NCBI GenBank assembly: GCA_934569425.1
Contig: CAKTKM010000007.1
Coordinates: forward strand, 1 to 25,454
From: an uncultured Oscillospiraceae bacterium
GTDB taxonomy: Bacteria > Bacillota > Clostridia > Oscillospirales > Oscillospiraceae
Reading direction: 5' to 3'
Length of the DNA stretch: 25,454 bases
How positions within the stretch are numbered: position 1 is the stretch's first letter; each line of letters opens with the position of its first letter. The notes beneath the pieces were generated by a model. It searched no databases, had not been told where the DNA came from, and saw nothing but the letters and a program-made list of their open reading frames with translations. The position numbers and the translations under genes are program-made. Positions 1-6,695 of the stretch are shown piece by piece.

Positions 1-15
1 CCGCTCCAAGTGAAT

Positions 16-56
16 GAACTCCGTTTTTCGAACATTTTTGTCGAAAAGCGGAGTTC
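16..56 (+). repeat. Long inverted repeat (hairpin)
   Basis: Positions 16-31 and 41-56 pair over 16 bp with one G-U, around a 9-base loop. A short T-rich tail (ttcttctt) follows, so it could be a terminator of a gene lying left of the window, or part of the end structure of the neighbouring insertion sequence. No coding feature explains it. Confidence 0.55.
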
Positions 57-68
57 TTCTTATCTGCA

Positions 69-96
69 AAGCCTTGATTTATCAGGGCTTTTTTCT
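69..96 (+). terminator. Rho-independent terminator
   Basis: AAGCCTTGA (69-77) pairs with TCAGGGCTT (82-90) around the loop TTTA, with one G-U pair, followed directly by a run of T. This is a textbook intrinsic terminator for plus-strand transcription entering from outside the window. Confidence 0.7.
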
Positions 97-182
97 TTTA
101 CCGATTAAGAGCATGCACAGCAAAACTCTCAGAATGCGGAACGATTATTTTTGCGCAAAGTCGTTATTTGAACACGGTTTTC

Positions 183-809
183 TCACAATATCTTATGGTA
201 AGTGTCCTCAAAGTCTTGCGGCGTTTTGTATCTCAACGTCCTATGAGGGCGTACCTCATTGTAAAACTGAACGTACTGCTCCACGCTTTTGCGAAAGCTC
301 TGCTCTGAGGTGTACTCTCTGCGGTACGCCTCTTCTCTCTTGAATGAGGCAAAGAAGGCTTCCGCGACGGCATTGTCATGCGGACGTGCCGTAGCAGAAA
401 ACGATTGTTTCACACCGCACTTTTGCAGGAGCGTTGTAAATGCGGAAGAGGTATACTGCTTGCCACGGTCGCTGTGGAAAGTCAGATCAGCAGGGTTGCT
501 TCGTTCACGGAAGGCTGACCGAAATGTGCTGGTGGCCAGATTTGTGCTGGCGCTGCGGGATACGCGATAGCCGATGACCTTTCGGGAAAAGAGGTCGAGG
601 ATGATGCACAGATAAAGCCAGTAATCGTTGACCTTGAAGTATGTAATATCACTGACCCATGTTTGATTAGGACGATCTGCAGTGAATTGCTGTTCCAACA
701 GGTTTTGCTTGCGGTATTTCTGATATTTCTTGTTTTGATGATTGTCTCTATGAGTGTATGGAATCCAATTAAAATGCTGGCAATTCCTCTTGCGTATCTT
801 GTTACAATG
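183..809 (-). pseudogene. IS3-family transposase OrfB, 5'-truncated
   Basis: This is the integrase catalytic core (rve, DDE type) of an IS3-family transposase. Visible motifs are the first Asp in TWVSDITYFKV, the second Asp in LTFHSDRGKQYTS, and the Glu region in RPHDNAVAEAFFASFKREEA, followed by the typical C terminus RPHRTLRYKTPQDFE. OrfB is normally about 280 residues with a preceding HTH and an overlapping OrfA. Here the similarity runs back to about 740-760 (KKYQKYRKQNLLEQQF), the frame then meets a stop at 810-812, and OrfA is absent. The first possible start, TTG at 698, lies inside the conserved region, so the gene has lost its front. The stop is at 183-185. I could not identify terminal inverted repeats or a target duplication, so the element's true ends are unknown. 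It is very likely immobile. Confidence 0.8.
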
Positions 810-893
810 TTATTTGTATCAAGAACTGCAGCAAAGAAAAGGGCTGATCGCCTTGTGACAATGGTCGTTAAAAATGATGTGCAAAGTAGTTGA
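714..893 (+). pseudogene. Possible C-terminal fragment of a membrane protein
   Basis: The plus strand is open from within the transposase sequence to a TGA at 891-893. It encodes two hydrophobic stretches (VFLIFLVLMIVSM and MLAIPLAYLVTMLFV) followed by a basic tail (RTAAKKRADR). This is how the end of an inner-membrane protein looks, and the DNA is much richer in A+T than the rest of the window. There is no ribosome site before the candidate ATGs at 738 and 750, so it is either a host-gene fragment left beside the insertion sequence or a chance reading frame antisense to the transposase front. A hairpin at 957-984 lies just downstream. No family recognised. Confidence 0.3.
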
Positions 894-956
894 ATGCGCC
901 TTGTTTTTCGAAGAGGTAATTAACAGACAACAAAACCTGTGGGCAATCACAAAAAC

Positions 957-988
957 AAACCCCCATCCAACAGGATGGGGGTTTGCTT
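957..988 (+). terminator. Intrinsic terminator, 12-bp perfect stem
   Basis: AAACCCCCATCC (957-968) pairs perfectly with GGATGGGGGTTT (973-984) around AACA, followed by GCTTTT. It lies about 60 bases after the hydrophobic fragment ending at 893 and would terminate plus-strand reading. Confidence 0.65.
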
Positions 989-1290
989 TTGGAAACAGCA
1001 GGCAGAGGCTCGAACAGGGCATGAGCGAAGCGAAAAAAACGTGCCGGTGGCACGTTTTGGCGCCCGCGTGCGTGTCGCGGCGCTGCGCGCCGCGAGCGAG
1101 CCGAGCCAGAACGCGAACGCTATTGCTGAGGAGAGAGTAAAAGAGAAACTATGCGGGCTCCTCGGCTATGCCCGCGTTGCGCCCGCCGTTCGCCGGTCAC
1201 CTTCGTGTCCGCCGAACGGGGCGCTGCCTTGAAATCACCTCGCTTTTTCCGCCGCAGGCGGCGCTTCGGTGATTTCCCCGTCGCCCGCTC
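985..1290. repeat. GC-rich intergenic element built of nested palindromes
   Basis: About 300 bases hold no credible gene but several perfect hairpins: 1036-1045 with 1049-1058 (10 bp, A-run before and T-run after), 1075-1083 with 1087-1095 (TCGCGGCGC/GCGCCGCGA), and a compound one at 1231-1276 where GAAATCACC pairs with GGTGATTTC and an inner CCGCC pairs with GGCGG. Short open frames here are Arg/Pro/Ala-rich, as expected of noncoding GC-rich DNA. The pattern fits a dispersed extragenic palindromic repeat, but with one copy in view the repeat nature is inferred. Confidence 0.4.
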
Positions 1291-1291
1291 C

Positions 1292-1327
1292 AAAAAAGTC
1301 CACAGCCGATGGCTGCGGACTTTTTTT
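1292..1327 (-). terminator. Bidirectional terminator after the GNAT gene
   Basis: A run of six A (1292-1297), a stem GTCC-A-CAGCC / GGCTG-C-GGAC with one mismatch (1298-1320) around GAT, and seven T (1321-1327). On the minus strand it lies about 20 bases beyond the stop of the acetyltransferase gene and would end the five-gene mtaB transcript. Confidence 0.75.
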
Positions 1328-1350
1328 GTCCGTTGGCGTCCGCCGGGACG

Positions 1351-1827
1351 CTATACCAATTCATAGGCCATACGGGGCGTACCGTCGGCAACGTGGATAA
1401 CGCCGCAATAGGCAAAGCCCTGCCGCGTAATGGCACGGCGCATAACGTGATTGTCCGCATAGGTATCCACCCGCAGGTGAGGACTGATCCGGCGGGCAAA
1501 GGCCACGCACTCCCCCAGCATACCCCGATGGCTGCCGTCACCGGCAATGCGGTGGATGGTAGCGTAGGGACTGCCGTCCCGCCACGCACCGTCAATGACC
1601 CGATAGGTAGGCTCCTCACCGATGACAAGGGCGAAAACGCCGTAAACGCCGGTATCGTCTTCCATAACATACAGCTGCTCGCGGGCAATATCCTGCCGCA
1701 GCAGAGCTTCAGCGGGATAGCCGTTCACCCATTGCACCATATTGCCGCTCTGCCGCATAAAGCGGCGGGCGGCATCATAGATGGCCAGAATGCGGGGCAG
1801 GTCGGTCTCGTTGGCATGTCGGATCAT
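1351..1827 (-). CDS. GNAT-family N-acetyltransferase
   Basis: This 158-residue protein has the layout of a GNAT acetyltransferase, which moves an acetyl group from acetyl-CoA to an amine. The N terminus MIRHANETDLPRILAIYDAA is the usual first strand and helix. Residues near 90-115 (ATIHRIAGDGSHRGMLGECV) form the acetyl-CoA pyrophosphate-binding turn, in the S-x-x-R-G variant of motif A. The end (RQGFAYCGVIHV) is the typical last strand pair. It is the last gene of the minus-strand run, 12 bases after the PFL gene, and a terminator follows. The substrate cannot be told. GNAT membership is secure; a link to the upstream genes is only positional. Confidence 0.85.
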   Translation of the reverse strand: MIRHANETDLPRILAIYDAARRFMRQSGNMVQWVNGYPAEALLRQDIAREQLYVMEDDTGVYGVFALVIGEEPTYRVIDGAWRDGSPYATIHRIAGDGSHRGMLGECVAFARRISPHLRVDTYADNHVMRRAITRQGFAYCGVIHVADGTPRMAYELV

Positions 1828-1839
1828 GGGACGCCTCCT

Positions 1840-3198
1840 TCAGTTCTTCAGGCTTTGCAGCGGGGCGGGAATGCGGCCGCCCCGGGCGATAAACGCGGCG
1901 CTGGAGGCGGTATGCACCGGCATCAGCGGTGCGCTGCCCAGCAGGCCGCCCATTTCCACCACATCGCCCACGGTCTTGCCCTCCACAGGAATAATGCGCA
2001 CGGCGGTCGTTTTACTGTTGACCATGCCCACCGCCGCCTCATCGGCAATGATGGCGGAGATGGTTTCGTCGGTGGTATCGCCGGGAACGGCGATCATATC
2101 CAACCCCACAGAGCACACGCAGGTCATCGCCTCCAGCTTGTCGATGGTCAGCGTCCCCTGCTGGGCGGCGGCGATCATCCCCTCATCCTCTGACACCGGG
2201 ATAAACGCGCCGGACAAGCCGCCCACATGGCTGCTGGCCATAACGCCGCCCTTTTTCACCGCGTCGTTCAGCAGTGCCAGCGCCGCTGTGGTGCCATGGG
2301 TGCCGCAGACGGAAAGCCCCATCTCCTCCAAAATACGCGCTACGCTGTCGCCCACGGCAGGCGTGGGAGCCAGCGACAGATCCACGATGCCGAAGGGTGT
2401 GTTCAGGCGGCGGGATGCCTCGGCGGCCACCATTTGTCCCATACGGGTGATCTGAAAGGCAGTCTTCTTGATGGTCTCAGCCACCACGTCGAAGGACGCA
2501 CCCTTGCACTTCTGCAGGGCGTGATAGACCACGCCGGGGCCGGATACGCCCACGTTGATCACGCTGTCAGCCTCACCGACGCCGTGAAAGGCACCCGCCA
2601 TAAAGGGATTGTCCTCCACCGCGTTGCAGAACACCACCAGCTTGGCACAGCCCAGCCCGTCCCTGTCCCGGGTCAGGTGCGCCGTCTCCTTGATAACACG
2701 TCCCATGCGCGCCACAGCGTCCATGTTGATGCCGGCTCTCGTGCTGCCTACATTGACGCTGGCACACACCAGATCCGTCTGCGCCAGCGCCTGCGGGATG
2801 GCGCGCAGCAGCAGCTCGTCTCCCTTGGCAAAACCCTTCTGCACCAGTGCGGAATATCCTCCCAGAAAATCCACGCCGCAGTTCTTTCCCGCCCGGTCCA
2901 GCGTCAGGGCAAAGGGGACATAATCCTCTGTGCGGCAGCTTCCGGCCACCAAAGCCATCGGCGTGACGGAGATGCGCTTATTGACGATGGGGATCCCGAA
3001 TTCGCTTTCGATCTCCCGCCCCGTCTGCACCAGTTTTTCCGCCCGGCGGCAGATCTTGTCGTAAATGTTGTCGCAGCAGCGCTTGGGATCCTCGCTGACG
3101 CAGTCCAGCAGGGAGATGCCCATGGTGATGGTGCGGATGTCCAGATGCTGCTTGTCGATCATGTCGATGGTATCGAAAATATTTTGCAGATTCAGCAT
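1840..3198 (-). CDS. PFL family protein (UPF0210 / DUF711)
   Basis: The 452-residue product matches the UPF0210/DUF711 family throughout: N terminus [20 protein letters not shown], middle block [12 protein letters not shown], a small-residue-rich C-terminal half ([15 protein letters not shown]) and the ending [15 protein letters not shown]. Family structures resemble the barrel of pyruvate formate-lyase and anaerobic ribonucleotide reductase. I see no glycyl-radical motif of the RVxGY kind, so it should not be called a formate-lyase. Its function is unknown in any organism as far as I know. It is preceded by an ACT-domain gene 12 bases upstream, the usual arrangement in Firmicutes (for example the adjacent pneumococcal pair SP_0238/SP_0239), which suggests a ligand-sensing partner. 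Start ATG at 3198 follows an AGAGGG site. Confidence 0.92.
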   Translation of the reverse strand: MLNLQNIFDTIDMIDKQHLDIRTITMGISLLDCVSEDPKRCCDNIYDKICRRAEKLVQTGREIESEFGIPIVNKRISVTPMALVAGSCRTEDYVPFALTLDRAGKNCGVDFLGGYSALVQKGFAKGDELLLRAIPQALAQTDLVCASVNVGSTRAGINMDAVARMGRVIKETAHLTRDRDGLGCAKLVVFCNAVEDNPFMAGAFHGVGEADSVINVGVSGPGVVYHALQKCKGASFDVVAETIKKTAFQITRMGQMVAAEASRRLNTPFGIVDLSLAPTPAVGDSVARILEEMGLSVCGTHGTTAALALLNDAVKKGGVMASSHVGGLSGAFIPVSEDEGMIAAAQQGTLTIDKLEAMTCVCSVGLDMIAVPGDTTDETISAIIADEAAVGMVNSKTTAVRIIPVEGKTVGDVVEMGGLLGSAPLMPVHTASSAAFIARGGRIPAPLQSLKN

Positions 3199-3210
3199 GG
3201 CGGCACCCTC

Positions 3211-3480
3211 TTACAGCTTGTGCATGGCGTCAAATATATCCTCCCGCTGAATGCGGATGGACAGGCCGCGGCTCTCGCCGTAGTCTTTCAAAATAACGCG
3301 CAGCGCGTCAAAGGGCGTCTCACACGCCGCCAGATCCACCACCATCATCATGGTGAAATAGCCCTCCATGATGGTCTGGCTGATGTCCAGCACATTGATC
3401 CGGCAGTCCGCCAGTGTGTTGCACACACCGGCGATGATACCCACCTGATCCTTGCCCACAACGGTCACGATCGCTTTCAT
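3211..3480 (-). CDS. ACT-domain protein (UPF0237 family)
   Basis: An 89-residue single-ACT protein. The opening MKAIVTVVGKDQVGIIAGV has the beta-strand and the D-x-V-G-I-I/V turn where ACT domains bind amino acids or other small ligands, and the second half (TMMMVVDLAACETPFDALR) gives the remaining strands and helix. It belongs to the small stand-alone UPF0237 group that accompanies UPF0210 genes. It likely forms dimers and may regulate or bind the PFL-like partner encoded next; the ligand is unknown. The start ATG at 3480 has AAGGAG eleven bases upstream and overlaps the stop of a possible 21-codon frame. Confidence 0.9.
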   Translation of the reverse strand: MKAIVTVVGKDQVGIIAGVCNTLADCRINVLDISQTIMEGYFTMMMVVDLAACETPFDALRVILKDYGESRGLSIRIQREDIFDAMHKL

Positions 3481-3542
3481 ACTCGTATCACTCCTTCGGT
3501 GTAATTTGCGGAAAAATCCTTCATGAAACGGATGGATTTCAT
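3477..3542 (-). CDS. Possible 21-residue leader peptide
   Basis: The 71-base gap between the nucleotidase and ACT genes contains an ATG at 3542 opening 21 codons (starts MKSIRFMKDF, ends GVIRV). Its stop TGA overlaps the ATG of the ACT gene in the ATGA style. A weak AAAGAGA lies upstream. It could be a translated leader that couples translation to the ACT gene, or chance. No family recognised. Confidence 0.2.
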   Translation of the reverse strand: MKSIRFMKDFSANYTEGVIRV

Positions 3543-3551
3543 GCCGTCTCT

Positions 3552-4136
3552 TTATTCCAGCTCATCCAACGTCAGCTTGAAGGAGGGAATGAAGTTTTCC
3601 AGGAAGTAATCCACCTCCGGCAGCTCCATGTCCTCCAGGGCGTAGAGCGTCTGCTGGGCAGCCTGGCGAAACTCTGTGTTGCCCGCCTTCAGCTCCTCGA
3701 TGCACTTGATGTAGGCGCTGAGCTTGTCGGCGGCCTTTATCAGCTGCTGCAGCTCCGGCGCGGCAGGCGACAGGGCAGCGCTGTAGGTAGGGCGCAGCGC
3801 ATCGGGCAGCATCCCCAGCAGCTTCTCCTCCGCCACCCGCTCCACCTGACGATAGGCCTCCCGAATGGCGGGATTGTAGTATTTGATGGGGGTCGGCATA
3901 TCGCCGGTGAGGATCTCTCCGGCATCGTGGTATAGGGCGGCCACGGCCACCTGTCCCTCGTCCACATGACCGTCAAAGAACTGGTTGCGGATAACGGCCA
4001 GCGCGTGCGCCAGCACCGCGGTCATGTGGCTGTGCTCCTGAATGTTCTCGGTGTCGCTGTTGCGCATCAGCGACCAGCGGTGGATGTAGCGCATCCGGCC
4101 GATGTAGGCAAAAAAGTGGTGATGGTTCTCTTTCAT
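3552..4136 (-). CDS. YfbR-like 5'-deoxynucleotidase (HD superfamily)
   Basis: A 194-residue HD-domain phosphohydrolase very close in layout to E. coli YfbR, which dephosphorylates deoxyribonucleoside 5'-monophosphates. The start HFFAYIGRMRYIHRWSLMRN matches YfbR, and all expected active-site residues are present: R20, H35 (ENIQEHS), H70-D71 (LYHDAGEILTGD), E74, D79 and D137 (IKAADKLSAYIKC). The C terminus DYFLENFIPSFKLTLDE is also typical. I start at ATG 4136 rather than the in-frame ATG 4169: the downstream one has GGAGA seven bases before it, overlaps the mtaB stop as ATGA, and aligns with the family start. This places it in one transcript with mtaB. Role: deoxynucleotide pool balance, in the cytoplasm. 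Confidence 0.9.
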   Translation of the reverse strand: MKENHHHFFAYIGRMRYIHRWSLMRNSDTENIQEHSHMTAVLAHALAVIRNQFFDGHVDEGQVAVAALYHDAGEILTGDMPTPIKYYNPAIREAYRQVERVAEEKLLGMLPDALRPTYSAALSPAAPELQQLIKAADKLSAYIKCIEELKAGNTEFRQAAQQTLYALEDMELPEVDYFLENFIPSFKLTLDELE

Positions 4137-5416
4137 GTCAGTTCTCCCAATAATATCTCTCCATTGCATCCGGTGATGGTCACCTCCCGTACCTGATTAT
4201 GAAGCTCCTGTCCTTTCACGGCCACCTCCGCGTAATTGGGCGCGTGGCCGGTATAAAGGCCGTTTTTCTCCTGCTCGAACAGCACCGGATAGGTTCTGCC
4301 CACGCAGCCCTCCAGATATTGCCGCCGCATCCGATGCGCCGCCTCCGCGGCACGCCCGGCACGCTCCTCCTTCACCGCCGCCGTCAGCTGCGGCATGGCC
4401 GCCGCCTTGGTTCCGGGACGGATGGAGTAGGGGAAAATGTGCATGGCGGCAAAGCCGCACCGCTGGATAAAGGCCAGTGTCTGCGCAAACTCCTCCTCCG
4501 TCTCACCGGGAAAACCGGTGATGAGATCGGTGGTAACGGCCACATGGTCGAAATAGCGCCGCAGCAGGGTCACGGATTCATAGAAGCGCACCGTGTCGTA
4601 TTTCCGGTTCATCCGCCGCAGTGTCTCGTCGCAGCCGGATTGGAGGGACAGATGAAAATGGGGACACAGGTTGGGAAGCCGCGACGCCCGGCGGCAAAAA
4701 TCCTCCGTAATGGTGCGGGGCTCCAGACTGCCCAAACGCAGACGCATATCGCCTGCCGCGGCGCTGACGGCCTCCAGCAGGTCAATGAGACCGGTGCCGT
4801 TTTTCAGATCGTGACCCCAGCTGGAGATCTCAATACCCGTCAGCACCAGCTCACGATAGCCCTCCCGCCGCAGCTGCTCCGTCTGTGCCGCCGCTGTCTC
4901 CAGCGGCAGCGAGCGGACGGGACCGCGGGCATAAGGGATGATGCAGTAGGTGCAGAAATTGACACAACCGTCCTCCACCTTCAGCATGGCGCGGGTACGC
5001 TCCTTCATGCCGCCGGCAGGCAGCACCTCGAACTCCCGGCGGTGCAGGGCATCGTCCAGCAGGGTGACAGGCTCCTTCTCCCGGGCGGCCTGCTCCAGCA
5101 GATCCAGAAACACCATCCGCTCACCGGTCCCTGCGATCAGATCCAGCTCCAGCGCGGCTGCCTCATCGGGGTGCGTCTGGACATAGCAGCCGCAGGCAGC
5201 CACCACGGCGTTTTCGTTCAGCTTCCGGCAGCGGCGGATCATCTGGCGGGACTTCTTGTCGCTGACGGCGGTGACGGAGCAGGTGTTGACGATATAGGCG
5301 TCCGCCGGTTCCTCAAAGGCCACCAGCGTATGCCCGCGGCGCACCAGCTCCTGCTCCATGGCCTGTGTTTCATATTGGTTCACCTTGCAGCCAAGGGTGT
5401 AAATCGCAACGCGCAT
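4133..5416 (-). CDS. mtaB: tRNA (t6A37-C2) methylthiotransferase MtaB
   Basis: A 427-residue radical-SAM methylthiotransferase. The N-terminal MTTase domain starts MRVAIYTLGCKVNQYE and holds the cluster cysteines C10, C46 (IVNTCSVT) and one of C75/C77. The radical-SAM motif C-x3-C-x2-C is at C151, C155 and C158 (DGCVNFCTYCIIPYARGPVR). The C terminus is the RNA-binding TRAM-like part. The NQYE and NTCSVT signatures point to MtaB, which turns t6A37 into ms2t6A in tRNAs reading ANN codons, rather than MiaB or RimO. Two iron-sulfur clusters are expected, and a cysteine desulfurase that could supply sulfur is divergently encoded next door. It is the first gene of its run; ATG 5416 has AGAGGA upstream. 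Confidence 0.92.
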   Translation of the reverse strand: MRVAIYTLGCKVNQYETQAMEQELVRRGHTLVAFEEPADAYIVNTCSVTAVSDKKSRQMIRRCRKLNENAVVAACGCYVQTHPDEAAALELDLIAGTGERMVFLDLLEQAAREKEPVTLLDDALHRREFEVLPAGGMKERTRAMLKVEDGCVNFCTYCIIPYARGPVRSLPLETAAAQTEQLRREGYRELVLTGIEISSWGHDLKNGTGLIDLLEAVSAAAGDMRLRLGSLEPRTITEDFCRRASRLPNLCPHFHLSLQSGCDETLRRMNRKYDTVRFYESVTLLRRYFDHVAVTTDLITGFPGETEEEFAQTLAFIQRCGFAAMHIFPYSIRPGTKAAAMPQLTAAVKEERAGRAAEAAHRMRRQYLEGCVGRTYPVLFEQEKNGLYTGHAPNYAEVAVKGQELHNQVREVTITGCNGEILLGELT

Positions 5417-5417
5417 C

Positions 5418-5446
5418 TTGCACTTTCCTCTTCGATACAGTATAAT
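5418..5446 (+). promoter_or_regulatory. Promoter for the cysteine desulfurase run
   Basis: TTGCAC (5418-5423) and a perfect TATAAT (5441-5446) with a 17-base spacer. The -35 lies two bases from the mtaB start codon. Transcription would begin near 5453, giving a leader of about 100 bases that contains the GTCTCC/GGAGAC hairpin (5457-5472) and overlaps the leader of the opposing mtaB transcript. Confidence 0.7.
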
Positions 5447-5504
5447 AAAAAGACCTGTCTCCCGATGGAGACGCCCCTAAAATAATACTACATTATACTG
5501 TATC
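5434..5504. repeat. 13-bp inverted repeat carrying both -10 boxes
   Basis: GATACAGTATAAT (5434-5446) is repeated in perfect inverse as ATTATACTGTATC (5492-5504). Each arm contains one of the two opposing -10 boxes together with the seven bases before it. The symmetry suggests one regulator acting on both promoters, or simple promoter duplication by inversion. The regulator is not identifiable. Confidence 0.7.
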
Positions 5505-5520
5505 CCGCCGGGTATGACAA
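5492..5520 (-). promoter_or_regulatory. Promoter for the mtaB run
   Basis: On the minus strand TTGTCA (5520-5515) and a perfect TATAAT (5497-5492) are 17 bases apart, a strong sigma-A type promoter. The -35 hexamer sits in the loop between CGGGTA (5509-5514) and TACCCG (5521-5526), a possible operator. The start of transcription would be near 5485, leaving an untranslated leader of about 70 bases before ATG 5416. Confidence 0.75.
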
Positions 5521-5553
5521 TACCCGACAGGGGAAAATAGAGAGGAAACCGCT

Positions 5554-6687
5554 ATGATTTATCTGGATCACGCCGCCACCACGCCGGTGCCGAAGGCTGT
5601 TGCCGATGAGATGTACCATGTGCTGACGGAGCAGTTCGGCAATCCCTCCTCCCAGTACCCCATGGGACTGGAAGCCAAAAAGCTGGTGGAAAACTGCCGC
5701 GCCGTCATTGCCGGTGTGGTGGGCTGCCAGCCCAGAGAGCTGCATTTCACCTCCTGCGGCACGGAAAGCGACAATTGGGCCATTCAGGCCGCCCTGTGGC
5801 AGAACCGCCATGCCGGACGCCACATCATCACCACCACCGTGGAGCACAGCGCCGTGCTGGAGACCTGCCGTGCCTTGGAGCAGCAGGGGTATGAGCTCAC
5901 CTATCTCAAGCCCGACAAGACCGGCCACATCACCGCCGCGCAGGTGGCCGACGCCCTGCGGGAGGACACGGCGGTGGTCAGCATCATGCTGGTCAACAAC
6001 GAGACCGGCTGCGTGTTCCCGCTGCCGGAGATCGCGGATCTCCTGCAGCGGCGGAAAAGCCGCGCCCTGCTGCACACCGACGCCGTGCAGGGCTTTCTGA
6101 AGGTACCCTGCGATCCCAAGGCGCTGGGCGTGGATCTGATGAGCCTTTCCGCCCATAAGATCGGCGGTCCCAAGGGCATCGGCGCACTGTATGTGGGAAG
6201 CAATGTCCGCAATATCCGCCCGCTGCTCCACGGCGGCGGACAGGAGGACGGCGCCCGCTCCGGCACCGAGGCCACCGCCCAGATCGCCGGCTTTGCCAAG
6301 GCGGCGCAGATGCGCGCGGAGGGTCTGCCGGACAAGCTGGCGCACATGGCGGAGATCAAGCGCTACTGTAAAGAAAAACTCCTTTCCATCGACGGCGTCG
6401 CGGCCGTGGGACAGGGGGAGGCTCCCCATATCCTGATGGTATCTCTGGTGGGCTATCCCAGTGCCAACGTGGTGACGGATCTGGGGGCGCAGGGCATCTG
6501 TCTGTCGGCAGGCAGCGCCTGCCACCGGGGCAAGCTGAGCCATGTGGTAACGGCGCTGGGGCTGGACAAACGCACGGCAGGCGGCGTACTGCGCGTCAGC
6601 TTCGGCCCGGAGACCACCGCTTCCGACATCGACGCCCTGTATGAAGCGCTGCTGCGCCATAAAAACACACGTTTTCCCATGCTATGA
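5554..6687 (+). CDS. Cysteine desulfurase (NifS/IscS-like, PLP enzyme)
   Basis: A 377-residue fold-type I PLP enzyme that removes sulfur from cysteine as an enzyme persulfide for iron-sulfur clusters or tRNA thiolation. Visible features: N terminus MIYLDHAATTPVP, PLP-stacking H98 (TTVEHSAVL), N149, D176 and Q179 (HTDAVQG), the PLP lysine K202 (LSAHKIGGPKG), the RSGTE loop near 235 and the catalytic loop with C323 (SAGSACHRG). The sequence around C323 is the short-loop kind (SGSAC-like), as in NifS/IscS, though the residues after it differ from IscS. No scaffold gene IscU/SufU or ThiI/MnmA lies nearby, so the acceptor is unknown. ATG 5554 follows GAGAGG. It is first in a tightly packed five-gene run. 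Confidence 0.92.
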   Translation: MIYLDHAATTPVPKAVADEMYHVLTEQFGNPSSQYPMGLEAKKLVENCRAVIAGVVGCQPRELHFTSCGTESDNWAIQAALWQNRHAGRHIITTTVEHSAVLETCRALEQQGYELTYLKPDKTGHITAAQVADALREDTAVVSIMLVNNETGCVFPLPEIADLLQRRKSRALLHTDAVQGFLKVPCDPKALGVDLMSLSAHKIGGPKGIGALYVGSNVRNIRPLLHGGGQEDGARSGTEATAQIAGFAKAAQMRAEGLPDKLAHMAEIKRYCKEKLLSIDGVAAVGQGEAPHILMVSLVGYPSANVVTDLGAQGICLSAGSACHRGKLSHVVTALGLDKRTAGGVLRVSFGPETTASDIDALYEALLRHKNTRFPML

Positions 6688-6695
6688 GGTAAGAA

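Noticed and set aside
14..343. A 109-codon plus-strand frame at the left edge
   Set aside because: It runs through two hairpins and then antisense to the transposase, with no ribosome site or recognisable protein features.
1005..1020. tRNA-like T-arm sequence (GGCTCGAAC)
   Set aside because: No acceptor stem, D-arm or anticodon arm can be built around it on either strand.
1840..3198. Pyruvate formate-lyase as the product of the PFL gene
   Set aside because: Only the fold family name is shared; the glycyl-radical motif and the length of a real formate-lyase are missing.
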